A DNA stretch of 36,173 nucleotides. It comes from DASVCS01 sp036381495 (GTDB lineage Bacteria; Gemmatimonadota; Gemmatimonadetes; Longimicrobiales; RSA9). Where the stretch lies: the NCBI GenBank assembly GCA_036381495.1, contig DASVCS010000024.1, positions 1 through 36,173 of the forward strand, in the 5' to 3' direction. This document shows positions 25,175 through 34,800 of this stretch, in pieces (positions within the stretch are counted from its first letter, which is position 1; each line of letters starts with the position of its first letter). The position numbers and the translations under genes are program-made. The notes under the pieces were generated by a model. The model did no database searches. It saw only the letters and a program-made list of their open reading frames with translations, and had not been told where the DNA came from.

Positions 25175-25313
25175 CGCGGATGGGCCGCCCGCCGCCACGA
25201 CTCGCCTCGACCGCGTCGCCCTTTCCATGCGCTCTCCCGGACGGGGTATCTTCGCCCGTTCGTAAGTCGGAAGGAGCGCAACCAGCGACGAAAGGAGTGG
25301 ACTCACGAAGGCG

Positions 25314-25472
25314 ATGCGGCTTTCACGTGGACCCGGCTTCCACCTGGTTGTGTTGCTCTGCGCGCTTCTGCCCGGCTGCGCCGCGCAGAGCGATCCCGGT
25401 TCGGATGAGGCCGCGGCGGAGGGCGACGCGGCGGAAAGCGGAACGTCGTCTGGTGCATACGCTGGAGCGTGA
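25314..25472 (+). pseudogene. truncated lipoprotein gene interrupted by the HNH fragment
   Basis: The ATG at 25314 starts MRLSRGPGFHLVVLLCALLP, followed by GCAAQSDPGSDEAAAEGD, a clear lipoprotein signal with Cys22. After ESG (residue 43) the sequence enters, at 25438, the piece copied from the HNH gene, and the frame stops at 25472. The gene has therefore lost everything but its first 41-43 codons. A TATCTT at 25247-25252 may be its old -10. What the complete protein was cannot be told. Confidence 0.6.
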
Positions 25473-25594
25473 CCCGCGTGACGTAGCTGCAAGCCGTTCC
25501 GGAGCACGTCGCGCGGCAGCACCTCGCCGTGCAGCGCGGTCTGTCGTTCGAGGAAGTCGAAGGCGGCGAGGCGGACGCGGAGGTCGAGGTCCAT
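25438..25594 (-). pseudogene. internally deleted partial copy of the HNH endonuclease gene
   Basis: 25438-25490 corresponds to 19583-19635 and 25491-25594 to 20025-20128; the 389 bp between are absent. Only about 4 mismatches are seen over 157 bp. The surviving code reads MDLDLRVRLAAFDFLERQTA from the minus-strand ATG at 25594, up to residue 35. It then jumps, out of frame, to the string SYVTRVTLQRMHQTTFR, while the HNH catalytic region lying beyond is missing altogether. The fragment ends within a lipoprotein gene. The 25595-25663 stretch before it still resembles the HNH upstream region (GGCGTATG). Confidence 0.8.
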
Positions 25595-25663
25595 GTGCGG
25601 GCGCTCCGGTGGGCGGGGACGGCGTATGATGCGGGAGGGGTGGGGCGCGGGCAAGGGGTGCGG

Positions 25664-26056
25664 TCAGGGGTCGGGGGGACCGACGATCCACCGACACCGC
25701 CTTGCCAGTTTCCGACAATGGCTCTTCGTTTTCGCACCAACGACGAACGCGTGGCCCGGCGGGTCATTGGCCGGATCGCGGACGACGGAGAGGCCGCATT
25801 CACGAGCGACTCCCGCCGAGAACCCGACAAGGTAGAATCCATCGTGACCCGCGAGGGCGTCGTGCGGCCCGTCCAGATCGTCCGCTATGAATACCGACAT
25901 GGGGGAGCCGTCTTTGCTGTCTTGAAAAGCTGCGGACGAGGGGCGAGAGCGATTCAGGCTCTCATCGAACACGAGGTACACGTCACCTGGCGGAATTCGG
26001 CGCCAGAGGATCGCCGTGTCGGGAATGGTGGGGTCGTCGGTGAACGCGGCGGCCAT
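25664..26056 (-). CDS. uncharacterised protein with an RPSSAAF motif (third gene of the TIGR04255 operon)
   Basis: The protein has 130 aa and no signal peptide or TM segment. Conserved-looking strings are TAILWRRIPP (14-23), RPSSAAF (38-44), DGSPMSVFIADDL (49-61), HDGFYLVGFSAGVARECGL (71-89), VVRDPANDPPGHAFVVGAKT (91-110) and KSHCRKLARR (111-120). I recognise this pattern from uncharacterised bacterial proteins but know of no assigned function. His71, His102 and the Ser-Ser-Ala motif could be active-site residues (inference). It begins 24 nt after the WDSY gene and is the last gene of the operon. A complete frame and conserved motifs suggest it is functional. Confidence 0.72.
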   Translation of the reverse strand: MAAAFTDDPTIPDTAILWRRIPPGDVYLVFDESLNRSRPSSAAFQDSKDGSPMSVFIADDLDGPHDALAGHDGFYLVGFSAGVARECGLSVVRDPANDPPGHAFVVGAKTKSHCRKLARRCRWIVGPPDP

Positions 26057-26080
26057 CGTGAGCCCCGTCGTTCAGCAGAT

Positions 26081-26623
26081 CTATCGCCGCTCGTCCGTGA
26101 GGCCGGACACGAGGTCCGCGAGATGTCGGAAATCGGATGTGACGGGGAACTCGCCCTCCTCTCCCGTATCGGAGAACTCGTAGCCGACGAAAACGCGCGT
26201 CGGCGAGCGAATCTCGACCTCGAGATCGAGCCGTGGTGTGTGCCACTCGATCTGGACGCCGCCTGCCGGTGTCGGGACGATGTGTGGAGCGGGCGTCTCC
26301 GGACCCGCCAGACCGAGCAGCAGCACGAGAGCGGTATCCGCCGCGGCGATGGATACGGCCCGCGCGCCGTACGAGTCCCAATCGGGCTCCAACTCGAGGA
26401 GCCGCGCAAGGCGCAGCACGGCATCGTCCAGCCAATCCGGACGGTGTCCGCCCGAGCGCCACATGGGTTCGGGGTGAAGCGCGAGCCGGGCGCGCTCCAG
26501 CCAGGGCGTGCGCCGATCCCGCTTCGACCCAACCGGCTCGCCGGACCACTCGGGCATGACGGGCAGCACGGCGCCATCGCTGAGCATGTCGAGCCCCGGG
26601 TCATAGACAGAGAGCGTCGTCAT
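26081..26623 (-). CDS. uncharacterised WDSYGA-motif protein (second gene of the TIGR04255 operon)
   Basis: The protein has 180 aa from the ATG at 26623, which overlaps the stop of the TIGR04255 gene (ATGA); a GGGAGGAAGAT precedes it. Features are a helical middle (RPDWLDDAVLRLARLLELEP), then DWDSYGA (81-87), PAPHIVPTPAGGVQIEWH (111-128) and a beta-rich end LDLEVEIRSPTRVFVGYEF. No signal peptide or TM segment is present, so it is cytoplasmic. I recognise the WDSYGA...PTPAGGVQ-EWH pattern from uncharacterised bacterial proteins of unknown role. A decayed, internally deleted copy lies at 23575-23675. Confidence 0.75.
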   Translation of the reverse strand: MTTLSVYDPGLDMLSDGAVLPVMPEWSGEPVGSKRDRRTPWLERARLALHPEPMWRSGGHRPDWLDDAVLRLARLLELEPDWDSYGARAVSIAAADTALVLLLGLAGPETPAPHIVPTPAGGVQIEWHTPRLDLEVEIRSPTRVFVGYEFSDTGEEGEFPVTSDFRHLADLVSGLTDERR

Positions 26624-27474
26624 ATCTTCCTCCCCCAGACCTGGTGCATGGTGGGCTCGGTAACCGATGCGAACGCGCGGACGATCCATTTCCGGGCGCG
26701 ATCCAGGAAATCCAAAGAACCTTGGATGCTGTGCTCCTCGGGCTCACCGCGCGCCGTCAGCCGAAGAACGAAGATCGGAGACCTGTCGGCGGAGGTGTAT
26801 CCCGGTTCGAGTACGATGCGGAGTCTCCCGATCGGCTCACCATCCGTTCCCGGCAGGACGTAGCGGGCCGCGAATCGCACGTCCTCGGGTGGCCCGAGGA
26901 AATCATCCGAATACGTGTTCTCCCAGACGGTCACTACCTTGTCGACCTCCCCGTGTTCCTGCCAGACGCCGGACCGGGTGATGTGGTTCAGGTACGTCGC
27001 CTCACACTGGTTCGGCGTGATCTCGCCGAGGCCTTCGTCGTTCAAGAATGCAACGAACGTGTTCAGATGCTCGACGAACCGTGTGCGAACGACTGGGTAG
27101 CGCGGATAGGTCTCGGTGTCGACGTGCCGCCGCCAGTTGAACGCGAAGCGATCCCGCTGAACCTGAATCAGCTCCGTGCCGGTTTCGTTGACGAACCACG
27201 CACGGATCGCCGCGGCCGGGTCCACCGGCTCGATGGCGAGTGACATGGCCGGAGCGGACGGGATCCCGAACCGTTCCACGCCCGCACTCCGCGCCTCATG
27301 GACTTGCAAGTCTGGATACCGATCCCGATACCGCGACCAGAGCAGACCGAAGAGGGGCGGCGTCAAACGGTCGATCGGATCGAACTGGATCCCGAGCGCG
27401 ACCTCGACGACCGGAGGATCAGCGAAGTCCGGGAGGTGTGGTCCATCGCCTCCGATCGGGTCCTCATCGAGCAT
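26620..27474 (-). CDS. TIGR04255 family protein (first gene of a three-gene operon)
   Basis: The protein has 284 aa from the ATG at 27474, with AGAGG about 6 nt upstream; the frame is open further, but that part has no homology. Family strings are PPVVEVALGIQF (20-31), ELIQVQRDRFAFNWRR (101-116), YPRYPVVRTRF (123-133) and CEATYLNHI (157-165). TIGR04255 is a sporadically distributed family with no proven function. Spread of that kind, plus a tight operon with two further unknown proteins, is what one expects of a defence or toxin-antitoxin system, but this is inference. It is soluble and has no nuclease or NTPase motif that I can see. It is divergent from a WYL-family regulator. Confidence 0.8.
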   Translation of the reverse strand: MLDEDPIGGDGPHLPDFADPPVVEVALGIQFDPIDRLTPPLFGLLWSRYRDRYPDLQVHEARSAGVERFGIPSAPAMSLAIEPVDPAAAIRAWFVNETGTELIQVQRDRFAFNWRRHVDTETYPRYPVVRTRFVEHLNTFVAFLNDEGLGEITPNQCEATYLNHITRSGVWQEHGEVDKVVTVWENTYSDDFLGPPEDVRFAARYVLPGTDGEPIGRLRIVLEPGYTSADRSPIFVLRLTARGEPEEHSIQGSLDFLDRARKWIVRAFASVTEPTMHQVWGRKI

Positions 27475-27675
27475 GCGCGGCCTCTGATGGGGCGAATCCC
27501 AGGATACCGTTGGAGTGAAGATGCACGCGTACACCCGCTCCTGGCAAGCGGCGTGGCGGCGCGCTCGCGCGGGCACCGTGTCCGGTGGTGATCGGGATCG
27601 GCGTCTCGGCGCCGTGAGTAGTCGTGCGGCCGCGAGCGATGCCCCGCCGGCATGGCGATGCCCCGCCCCATCCCC

Positions 27676-27681
27676 TATAAT
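27676..27681 (+). promoter_or_regulatory. -10 box of the WYL regulator promoter
   Basis: TATAAT (27676-27681) is a perfect -10, 64 nt upstream of the WYL gene start. The -35 at the proper spacing (TGGCGA, 27653-27658) is poor, so an activator may help. The spacer 27475-27745 is shared with the divergent trio and holds no other gene. Confidence 0.5.
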
Positions 27682-27745
27682 CCGCCTGGTCGCACGCGCA
27701 GCCGGGCGACCGTTTCGCCGGACCCCACGGCACGGCAAGCGCACG

Positions 27746-28480
27746 ATGCCACGATCCATCACCAAGCTCCAGCGCTGGCTCGACCTGATCTCGTACCTGG
27801 TCGGCCGGAGGTATCCGGTCGGGGTCGAGGATGTCATGACGCACGTCCCGGCCTACGCCGAGAAGTGGCGGACGGAGGATCCCAGCGCGCGCGCGATGGT
27901 GCGGCGGATGTTCGAGCGGTTCGCCGTGGCCGACGTCGTCCGGGAGGAGGGCCCGATCCGGGCCGTGCTGCGCCGCGCCGCGACGGAGCGCCGGCGCTGC
28001 CGGATCCGGTACGTGTCCTCGGGCGCGGCGGAACCGGAGGACCGCGTGATCTGCCCCTACGTCATCGCCTACGCGAACGGCGCGTGGTACGCCATCGCGT
28101 ACTGCACGAAGCGGGAAGGCGTCCGCCTCTTCCGTGTGGACCGGATCGTCGCGGTCGAGGAGCTCGAAGCGGGCTTCGACGTGCCGCCCGACTTCGATCC
28201 GGCGGCGTATATCGCGGATGGACGGCTCTACCGCGCGGATGAGGAGCTCGAGGCCGTGGTTCGCTACTCCCCCCGGATCGCGCGCTGGGTCCGGGAGCGA
28301 GGGCCGGTCGAGGAGCGCGACGACGGCAGCGTCGCCGTCCGCCTGCGCGTGGCCGACGTCCACTGGCTCGTCCGGCACGTGCTGATGCACGCGCCGGAGG
28401 CGGAGGTGCTCGAGCCCGCGGAGCTGCGCCAGGAGGTCGCGCGGGCGGCGGACCGGGTGCTGGAACGGGTGCCGGCCTGA
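27746..28480 (+). CDS. WYL-domain transcriptional regulator lacking its usual middle part
   Basis: The protein has 244 aa. The N-terminus SITKLQRWLDLISYLVGRRY is the winged-helix start typical of WYL regulators. The WYL domain follows at about 80-155 (RRCRIRYVSSGAAEPEDRVI, then PYVIAYANGAWYAIAYC, and FRVDRI), with a C-terminal VHWLVRHVLMHAPEAEVLEP extension. In usual relatives of about 320 aa, the FERDKDELRELGIPI helix and a linker lie between these parts. Here the chain jumps from MFERFAVADVV straight into the WYL section, consistent with an in-frame internal deletion. WYL proteins often control DNA repair or defence genes; here addB/addA follow and the trio is divergent. Confidence 0.85.
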   Translation: MPRSITKLQRWLDLISYLVGRRYPVGVEDVMTHVPAYAEKWRTEDPSARAMVRRMFERFAVADVVREEGPIRAVLRRAATERRRCRIRYVSSGAAEPEDRVICPYVIAYANGAWYAIAYCTKREGVRLFRVDRIVAVEELEAGFDVPPDFDPAAYIADGRLYRADEELEAVVRYSPRIARWVRERGPVEERDDGSVAVRLRVADVHWLVRHVLMHAPEAEVLEPAELRQEVARAADRVLERVPA

Positions 28481-28591
28481 GTCGTTGTCGGAGGGGTGTG
28501 TTATACCCATTCTCACGGCGCGGCCGCGAATCGCGGCGACGCCGGTGATGACGCCGCGCGAACCCGAGACACCATCCGAACCCGACACATC

Positions 28592-31500
28592 ATGCCCCTC
28601 GATGCCGGCACCGGGCCACGCCTCCTCCACGCGCTCGCCGCGGCGACGCGCGAAGACCCGATCGGCCGCAAGCTCCTGATCTGTCCACGTCCCGCCGAGG
28701 GCCGCGAGCTGCTCCACGCCCTCGCGCTCGCCGGTGTGCCGTGGGCGGGGTGGGAGGCGACGTCGCTGCGGCAGCTCGCGCACGAGGTCGTCGCGCTGGA
28801 CGCGGCGCGGGACGGCTGGCGCACGGCGGACGCGTTCGACATCCTGGCGCTGGTCGACGACGCGATCGACGCGGTCGTGCGCCGCGGTGATGGGGGCCCG
28901 TTCGGGACGGAGGCGGGTGGCGGGTTCCGCGATGCGATCCGTCGGAGCGTCGAGGCGCTGCGGGAGGCGGGCCTCGACGCGGCGGCGGTCCGGCGCGCGG
29001 CGCGGCCGGGCGATGCGAAGACCGCGGCGCTCGCGGCGGTGCTGGAAGAGGTGGAAGCGGCCCTCGCGCGACGTCGTCTGCTGGACGCGCCGGCGGTGCT
29101 CCGGGCGGCGGTGGACGCGCTGGACGCCGGGCGGGTCGCGCTGCCGGACGCGGCGATGTTCCTGCTCCCCGGGCACCGGCTCGGCGGCGTGGCCGGGCGG
29201 CTGCTGCGGCTGTTGATCGAGCGGGGCGGGGCGCGGCTCCTGCCGACCGATTCCGTTGTCGGGCTGGACCCGCCGACGACGGTGGTGTGGAGCGCCGCGC
29301 AGGAGGCGACGGGACCGCTCTCGTGCCTGCACGCGCCCGTTGCGGGCGCGCGCGGGGCGGAGGTCGCGCTGTTCGCGGCGGCCACGCCGACGGACGAGCT
29401 GCGCGAGGTGCTGCGGCGCGCGATCGCGGAACGGATCCCGTGGGACCGCATCGAGATCGTGGCGACCGATGCGCGCGTGTACGGCGCGGCGCTGGATGCC
29501 CTGGCGCGGCGGCTCGAGATCCCGGTCACGTACGCCGCGGGGCTGGACGTGCGGCGGACCCGCGTGGGCCGGGCGGCCGAGGGCTATCTCCGCTGGATCT
29601 CCGAGGGGTTCCCCGCCGACGTGCTGCGGCGCATGCTCGAGGCGGGCGACCTCGCGGCGCCGGCGTCTGCGGAGGCAGCGGAGGGCGCCGCCGCCGCACC
29701 GGCCGGTGCCGCGCTCGCCCGTCGCCTGCGACGCCTCCACATCGGCTGGGGGCGCGGCCGCTACCTCCCGGCCGTCGACCGCGCGCTCGCCGGTCTCCGG
29801 GACGCGCGCGCGGTGGATGACGATGGTGATGACGATGCCGCGCGCGCCAGCCGCGAGCGCGAGGCGCGGGAGCTGCGGGCGCTGCGTGCACTGCTCGAGC
29901 GGATCATCGCCGCGACGCCGCCGCTGCCCGACCGCACCGGCGATGACCGGGTGCGCACATCGCCGGCCGCGGTCGCCGGCGGGCTGCTCGCGTTCCTCTC
30001 GCTGGTGCCGGCGGGCGACGTCGTCGAGAACACGGCGCGCCAGCTACTCACGGAGCGGCTCGAGCGGGCGCGGGAGACCCTGACGCGCGAGACGTCGTGG
30101 CGAGCGGCGGTCGGGATCCTGCGCGGGCGGATCGAGACGCGCGTCGCGCCGACCGCCGCGGACGGCGGAGTCGCGTCGTGGACGCCGGCGGGCGGGCATC
30201 TGCACCTCTCGGACCTCGAGACCGGCGGGCTCTCCGGCCGGCCGTACGTCTTCGTGGTCGGGCTGGCGGCCGGGTGCGTGTCGGCGGGCGGCGTGGACCC
30301 GCTGCTGGCGGAGGGCGACCGCGCGCGGCTCAACCACGCGTCCGGCGCGGAGCCGGCGCCGCTGCCCCTGGCGGCGGAACGCATCGCCGAGGCGCGACAC
30401 AGGCTGGCGGCGGTGCTCGCGCGGCTGCGCGGGCGCATCACGCTGTCGTACAGCGCGTGGGATGCGACGGAGGGTCGCACGATCGCGCCGGCGCCGGAAC
30501 TGCTCCAGGCGCTGCGGCTGCGCGAGGGCGATCCGTCGCTCACCTACGCGGAGCTGCGCGCGGCGTGCGGCCCGCTGGTCTCCGCGGTCCCGCGCGGCAG
30601 CGGCCACGCCGAGCCGGCCGACATCTGGCTCGACGCGCTCGCCCTGGACAATGGCGGGCTGCGCGCCGGCGTCGCGGTCGTCCGCGCGGCGCACGGCGGG
30701 CTGGACCGCGGGCTCGCCGCCGCGGCGGAGCGCGAGCGCGCCGAGGCGACGGCATACCACGGCCGGATCGCGCCGCGCCCCGAGCTGGACCCCCGCCACG
30801 GCAACGCGGTCTTCTCCGCATCCCGTCTCGAAGCGCTCGGGACGTGCCCGCGACGCTACTTCTTCCGGTACGTCCTCGGCGTCCGCGCCGTCCGGGACCC
30901 CGAGTGGGACCCGGAGCGGTGGCTCGACGCGCTCGACCGCGGAACCCTCCTCCACGCCGTCTACGAGCGGACGCTCGGCGAAGCGCGGGCGGCGGAACTC
31001 GACGTCGAACACCGCGACTTCGAACTGCTGGCGCTGCGGATCCTGGGCGAGGAGGTCGAGCGCACACTCGCGCACCGGCCGCCGCCGAACGATGCCGTGC
31101 TCGCCGCGGAGACGGCCGACCTCGAGGCCGATGTCCGCTCGTTCGTCGACATGATCCGGCGGACCAGGCCGGACTGGATCGAGCGCGAGTACGCGTTCGG
31201 GCCGGACGAGCGCGAGGTCGCCATCCGGCTGCCGGGCGGCTCGATCCGGTTGAGCGGGCGCGTCGACCGGATCGATCGGACGGACCGCGGGCTACGAATC
31301 GTCGACTACAAGACCGGCAGCGCGGGCCGCTACCGCGTGAGCCGGCCGTTCGCCGGCGGCCGCCGGCTCCAGCACATCCTCTACGCGCTCGCCGTCGAGC
31401 GGCTGCTCGGTGAGCCGGTCGAGGCGATGGAGTACCACTTCCCGACCGTGGACGGGCGGAACGAGCGCGTCGTCTACCGCCGCGCGGCGATCGCGGACGG

Positions 31501-31732
31501 GCCCGAAGTCGTCGAGACCCTGCTCGGCATCGCCGCGAACGGCCATTTCCTCCCCACGAACGACACCGACGACTGCCGCTATTGCGATTTCCAGCGCGTC
31601 TGCCGCGCCGAGACGGACGATTACGGCAAGACCACGTGCGCCGGCGCGGCGTGGTCGAAGGCGGCGCTGGCGCAGGAGCCGGCGCCGGAAGTCGTGCATG
31701 GACTGAAGACGCTACGAGAAGAGCATGCGTGA
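28592..31732 (+). CDS. AddB-like PD-(D/E)XK nuclease/inactive helicase
   Basis: The protein has 1046 aa. The N-terminal half (ICPRPAEGRELLHAL, LLPGHRLGG) resembles the degenerate helicase of AddB-type proteins, without a Walker A motif. At the C-terminus is a RecB-family nuclease: VDRIDRTDRGLRIVDYKTGS, with D905 and K907 of the DYK motif. The surrounding cysteines C752 (CPRRYFFRY) and C995/C998/C1004 (CRYCDFQRVC) form the 4Fe-4S arrangement known from AddB. With the AddA-like protein 82 nt downstream it should act in double-strand-break end resection and degradation of foreign linear DNA. The start at 28592 is a choice without a clear ribosome-binding site; the frame is open from 28496. Confidence 0.88.
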   Translation: MPLDAGTGPRLLHALAAATREDPIGRKLLICPRPAEGRELLHALALAGVPWAGWEATSLRQLAHEVVALDAARDGWRTADAFDILALVDDAIDAVVRRGDGGPFGTEAGGGFRDAIRRSVEALREAGLDAAAVRRAARPGDAKTAALAAVLEEVEAALARRRLLDAPAVLRAAVDALDAGRVALPDAAMFLLPGHRLGGVAGRLLRLLIERGGARLLPTDSVVGLDPPTTVVWSAAQEATGPLSCLHAPVAGARGAEVALFAAATPTDELREVLRRAIAERIPWDRIEIVATDARVYGAALDALARRLEIPVTYAAGLDVRRTRVGRAAEGYLRWISEGFPADVLRRMLEAGDLAAPASAEAAEGAAAAPAGAALARRLRRLHIGWGRGRYLPAVDRALAGLRDARAVDDDGDDDAARASREREARELRALRALLERIIAATPPLPDRTGDDRVRTSPAAVAGGLLAFLSLVPAGDVVENTARQLLTERLERARETLTRETSWRAAVGILRGRIETRVAPTAADGGVASWTPAGGHLHLSDLETGGLSGRPYVFVVGLAAGCVSAGGVDPLLAEGDRARLNHASGAEPAPLPLAAERIAEARHRLAAVLARLRGRITLSYSAWDATEGRTIAPAPELLQALRLREGDPSLTYAELRAACGPLVSAVPRGSGHAEPADIWLDALALDNGGLRAGVAVVRAAHGGLDRGLAAAAERERAEATAYHGRIAPRPELDPRHGNAVFSASRLEALGTCPRRYFFRYVLGVRAVRDPEWDPERWLDALDRGTLLHAVYERTLGEARAAELDVEHRDFELLALRILGEEVERTLAHRPPPNDAVLAAETADLEADVRSFVDMIRRTRPDWIEREYAFGPDEREVAIRLPGGSIRLSGRVDRIDRTDRGLRIVDYKTGSAGRYRVSRPFAGGRRLQHILYALAVERLLGEPVEAMEYHFPTVDGRNERVVYRRAAIADGPEVVETLLGIAANGHFLPTNDTDDCRYCDFQRVCRAETDDYGKTTCAGAAWSKAALAQEPAPEVVHGLKTLREEHA

Positions 31733-31823
31733 GATGCTCCGAGACGAGCATGCGTGAGAGGCCGCGAGGAGATCATCATGCGTGACGGCACCACGAACGC
31801 CTTGCGAGCCAGGCATGCCTGAC
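31711..31823 (+). repeat. degenerate tandem repeat joining the addB stop and addA start
   Basis: CATGCGTGA occurs at 31724, 31749 and 31777, each in a 25-28 nt unit, and a fourth degenerate copy (GCATGCCTGAC) covers the addA start at 31815. The first copy contains the last two codons and stop of the AddB gene (CAT GCG TGA), so its 3' end seems to have been duplicated several times. Confidence 0.6.
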
Positions 31824-34800
31824 TGGACGCCGCCGGACCAGGCGAACCGCGACCGGATCGCGAACGACCTCGACGCCAACCTGCTCGTCGAGGCGGGCGC
31901 CGGCTCGGGGAAGACGACGGCCATGGTCGGGCGCATGGTCGCGCTCGTGCGTACCGGCCGCGCCGAGGTCGACGAGATCGCGGCCGTCACCTTCACGCGC
32001 AAGGCCGCCGCGGAGCTGCGGGAGCGGTTCCAGGAGGCGCTCGAGCGGGCGTACCGGGAAGCCGTGGATGGGGAAGTGCGCGAGCGCTTCGCCCGCGCGC
32101 TGGCAGCGCTGGACCGGTGCTTCATCGGCACGATCCACAGCTTCTGCGGGCGGCTGCTGCGGGAACGGCCGCTCGAGGCGGGGGTGCCGCCGAACTTCGA
32201 GGAGCTGACGGAGCAGGACGAGGCGCGGCTGCGGACGGAGAGCTGGAGCCGGTTCCTGGAACGCCTCTCGGGGCGCGACTCGCGGCTGCTGAAAGGGCTC
32301 GCCGCGGTGGGGCTGCGCCCGGCGCAGCTTCGCGCCGCGTTCGATGAGCTGAGCGACAACCCGGACGTACGGTACCCGGCGGAACCCGCGCCGCGGCCGG
32401 GTTCCGACGAGATCGCGCCGGTGCGCCAGGCGCTCGAGGACCTGCTCGACGACGCGCTCCGCCTCTTGCCGGACGAGGAGCCGGAGAGCGGGTGGGACGA
32501 CCTCCAGCGCAAGGTTCGGCGGCTGGACTTCTCGCGCCGGTTCCCGGGGTGGCGCCGGTCGGTCGACTTCTTCGAGGCACTCGCCGATGCGGTGACGAGG
32601 AACAGCAAGGTCACGCAGAGCCGATGGGGCAGCACGAAGGAGGCGAAGGCGGCCGCGAAGGAGCTGGGCGCCCGCTGGGACGCGTTCGCGGCGGAGGACG
32701 CGCCCGCGCAACGGCTGCTCCACGCCTGGCAGGCGCACCGCTACCGGATCGCGATCCGGTTCGCGCGCGCGGCGGCCGGGCACTACGCGGCCGAGCGCCG
32801 CCGGCTCGGTCGCCTCGATTTCCAGGACCTGCTGCTCCGGGCCGCGAAGCTGCTGCGCGAGGACAGCGACGCGCGGCGCGACCTCGGCCGGCGCTACCGC
32901 TACCTGCTGGTCGACGAGTTCCAGGACACGGACCCGATCCAGGCGGAGGTCATCTTCCTCCTCGCCGCGGAGGGCGACGACCCGCGCTGGACGCGTGTCA
33001 CGCCCCGCCCCGGCGCGCTCTTCGTGGTCGGCGACCCGAAGCAGAGCATCTACCGGTTTCGCCGCGCCGACATTGCCGTCTACAACCAGGTCAAGGCACG
33101 CTTCGCCGAGTTCGGCGCCGTGCTGTCACTGACCGCGAACTTCCGGTCGCGCAAGCCGATCGAGGCGCTCGTGAACCGCGTCTTCCAGCGCCACTTCCCG
33201 CCCGAAGCGACGGAGCACCAGGCCGCGTTCGCGCCGCTCGCCGTCGCGCCCGGAAGCGCGCAGCACGAGGGCGTCTTCTGGTATCGCTTCGAACCGGCGG
33301 AGGGCAGGGGGCGGATCGGCGCCGCTCGGCTCGCGGCTGTCGAGAGCGAGTTGATCGCCTCGTGGATCCGGGAACGGATCGACCGCGGCGAGCGGCGGCC
33401 CGGGGACTTCATGATCCTGACGCGGACGAAATCCCAGTTGTCCACGTTCGCGCGCGCGCTCGAGGCGCGCAACGTCCCCGTCCAGGTCTCGGGCTCCGGG
33501 GTCGGCGTCGAGGAGGAACTCTCCGAGCTGGTGCTCCTGCTCCGCGCCCTCGCCGATCCCGGCGATCCCGTCCTCACGCTCGCCGTGCTGAACGGCCTGT
33601 TCTTCGGCCTCTCGTACGAGGACCTCTACGACCACGCCGCGGCCGGCGGCCGGTTCTCCTTCCTCGGCGACCCGCCCGACGGACCGGTCGGCGCGGCGCT
33701 CGGCGCGATGCGCGAGTTCTGGACGCTCGCCCGCGCCGTCCCCGCCGACGTCGCCGTGACGAAGATCGTCGAGCGCCTCGGCGTACTCCCGTTCGCCGCC
33801 GCCGGCGACCTCGGCGCGACCCGCGCGGGCGCACTGGTCTACGCGCTGGACGCGCTGCGCGTCGCAGGCCTCGACGGCGCCACGTCGCTGCCGGATGCGA
33901 TCGAGGTGCTCGAGCAGGCTTTGAGACAGGAGGTCGACGCGCCGCTCGCGCCGGGCGAGGAGGACGTCGTGCGGCTCATGAACCTGCACAAGGCGAAGGG
34001 GCTCGAGGCCGGCGTCGTCGTCCTCGCGCTGCCCGTCGCGCCGCCCGAGCACGAGCCACAGCGCCGCATCACCCGCGACGCCGACGGGCGCGCCATCGGC
34101 TACACGCTCATCCACGACGAGACACGCCTGCGCGGCGGCGTCATCGCCCGCCCGCCGGAATGGGAGAAGCACGCGGCGGCGGAAGCGCCGTTCGGCGCGG
34201 CCGAGGAGGTGCGCCTGCTGTACGTCGCCGCGACGCGCGCCGCCGAGGAGCTGGTCATCGCCCGCTGCGACCGGACGGAAGGCGACTCGTGCTGGCGCAT
34301 CTTCCACGACGCGCTGGACGACGCCGCCGTCGCGACGCCGCTCGAGCTCACCGCCGCCGCGCGCCCGCCGCGCGAGGCGCTCGCGGAGGACGCCGCCACG
34401 ATCTCCGGTCGGATCGCCGCGCTCGCCGATACACGCGCGGAGCTGGCGCGCCCGACGTACCACATCGCGCCGGTGACGGCGCGGGTGAAGGAGGGAGCGG
34501 AATCCGCGCCCGGCCGCGGGTCCGGCGCCGCGGCGGCCACGACATCCCGCCGCGGCGCCGACTGGGGCTCCGCGGTGCATCAGGCCATCGAAGCGGCGCA
34601 GCGCGGCGCCACCGGCGAGGTGCTCCGCGCCGTCTGCCGCAGTGCGCTGATCGAGCACGACCGCCCGCTGACCGCGAGCGGCGAGCCGACGGAGCTGGAG
34701 ACGCTCGTCACGCTGATCGAGCGGCTCCGCGAGTCGCCGGTCTGGGCGCGCGCCAGCGCCGCGCAGCGCAGGCTCGTCGAGGCGCCGTTCTGTGTGGCGT

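Noticed and set aside
27464..29740. 758-codon minus-strand frame over the WYL and AddB genes
   Set aside because: Antisense shadow; the plus-strand genes have clear domains and start signals.
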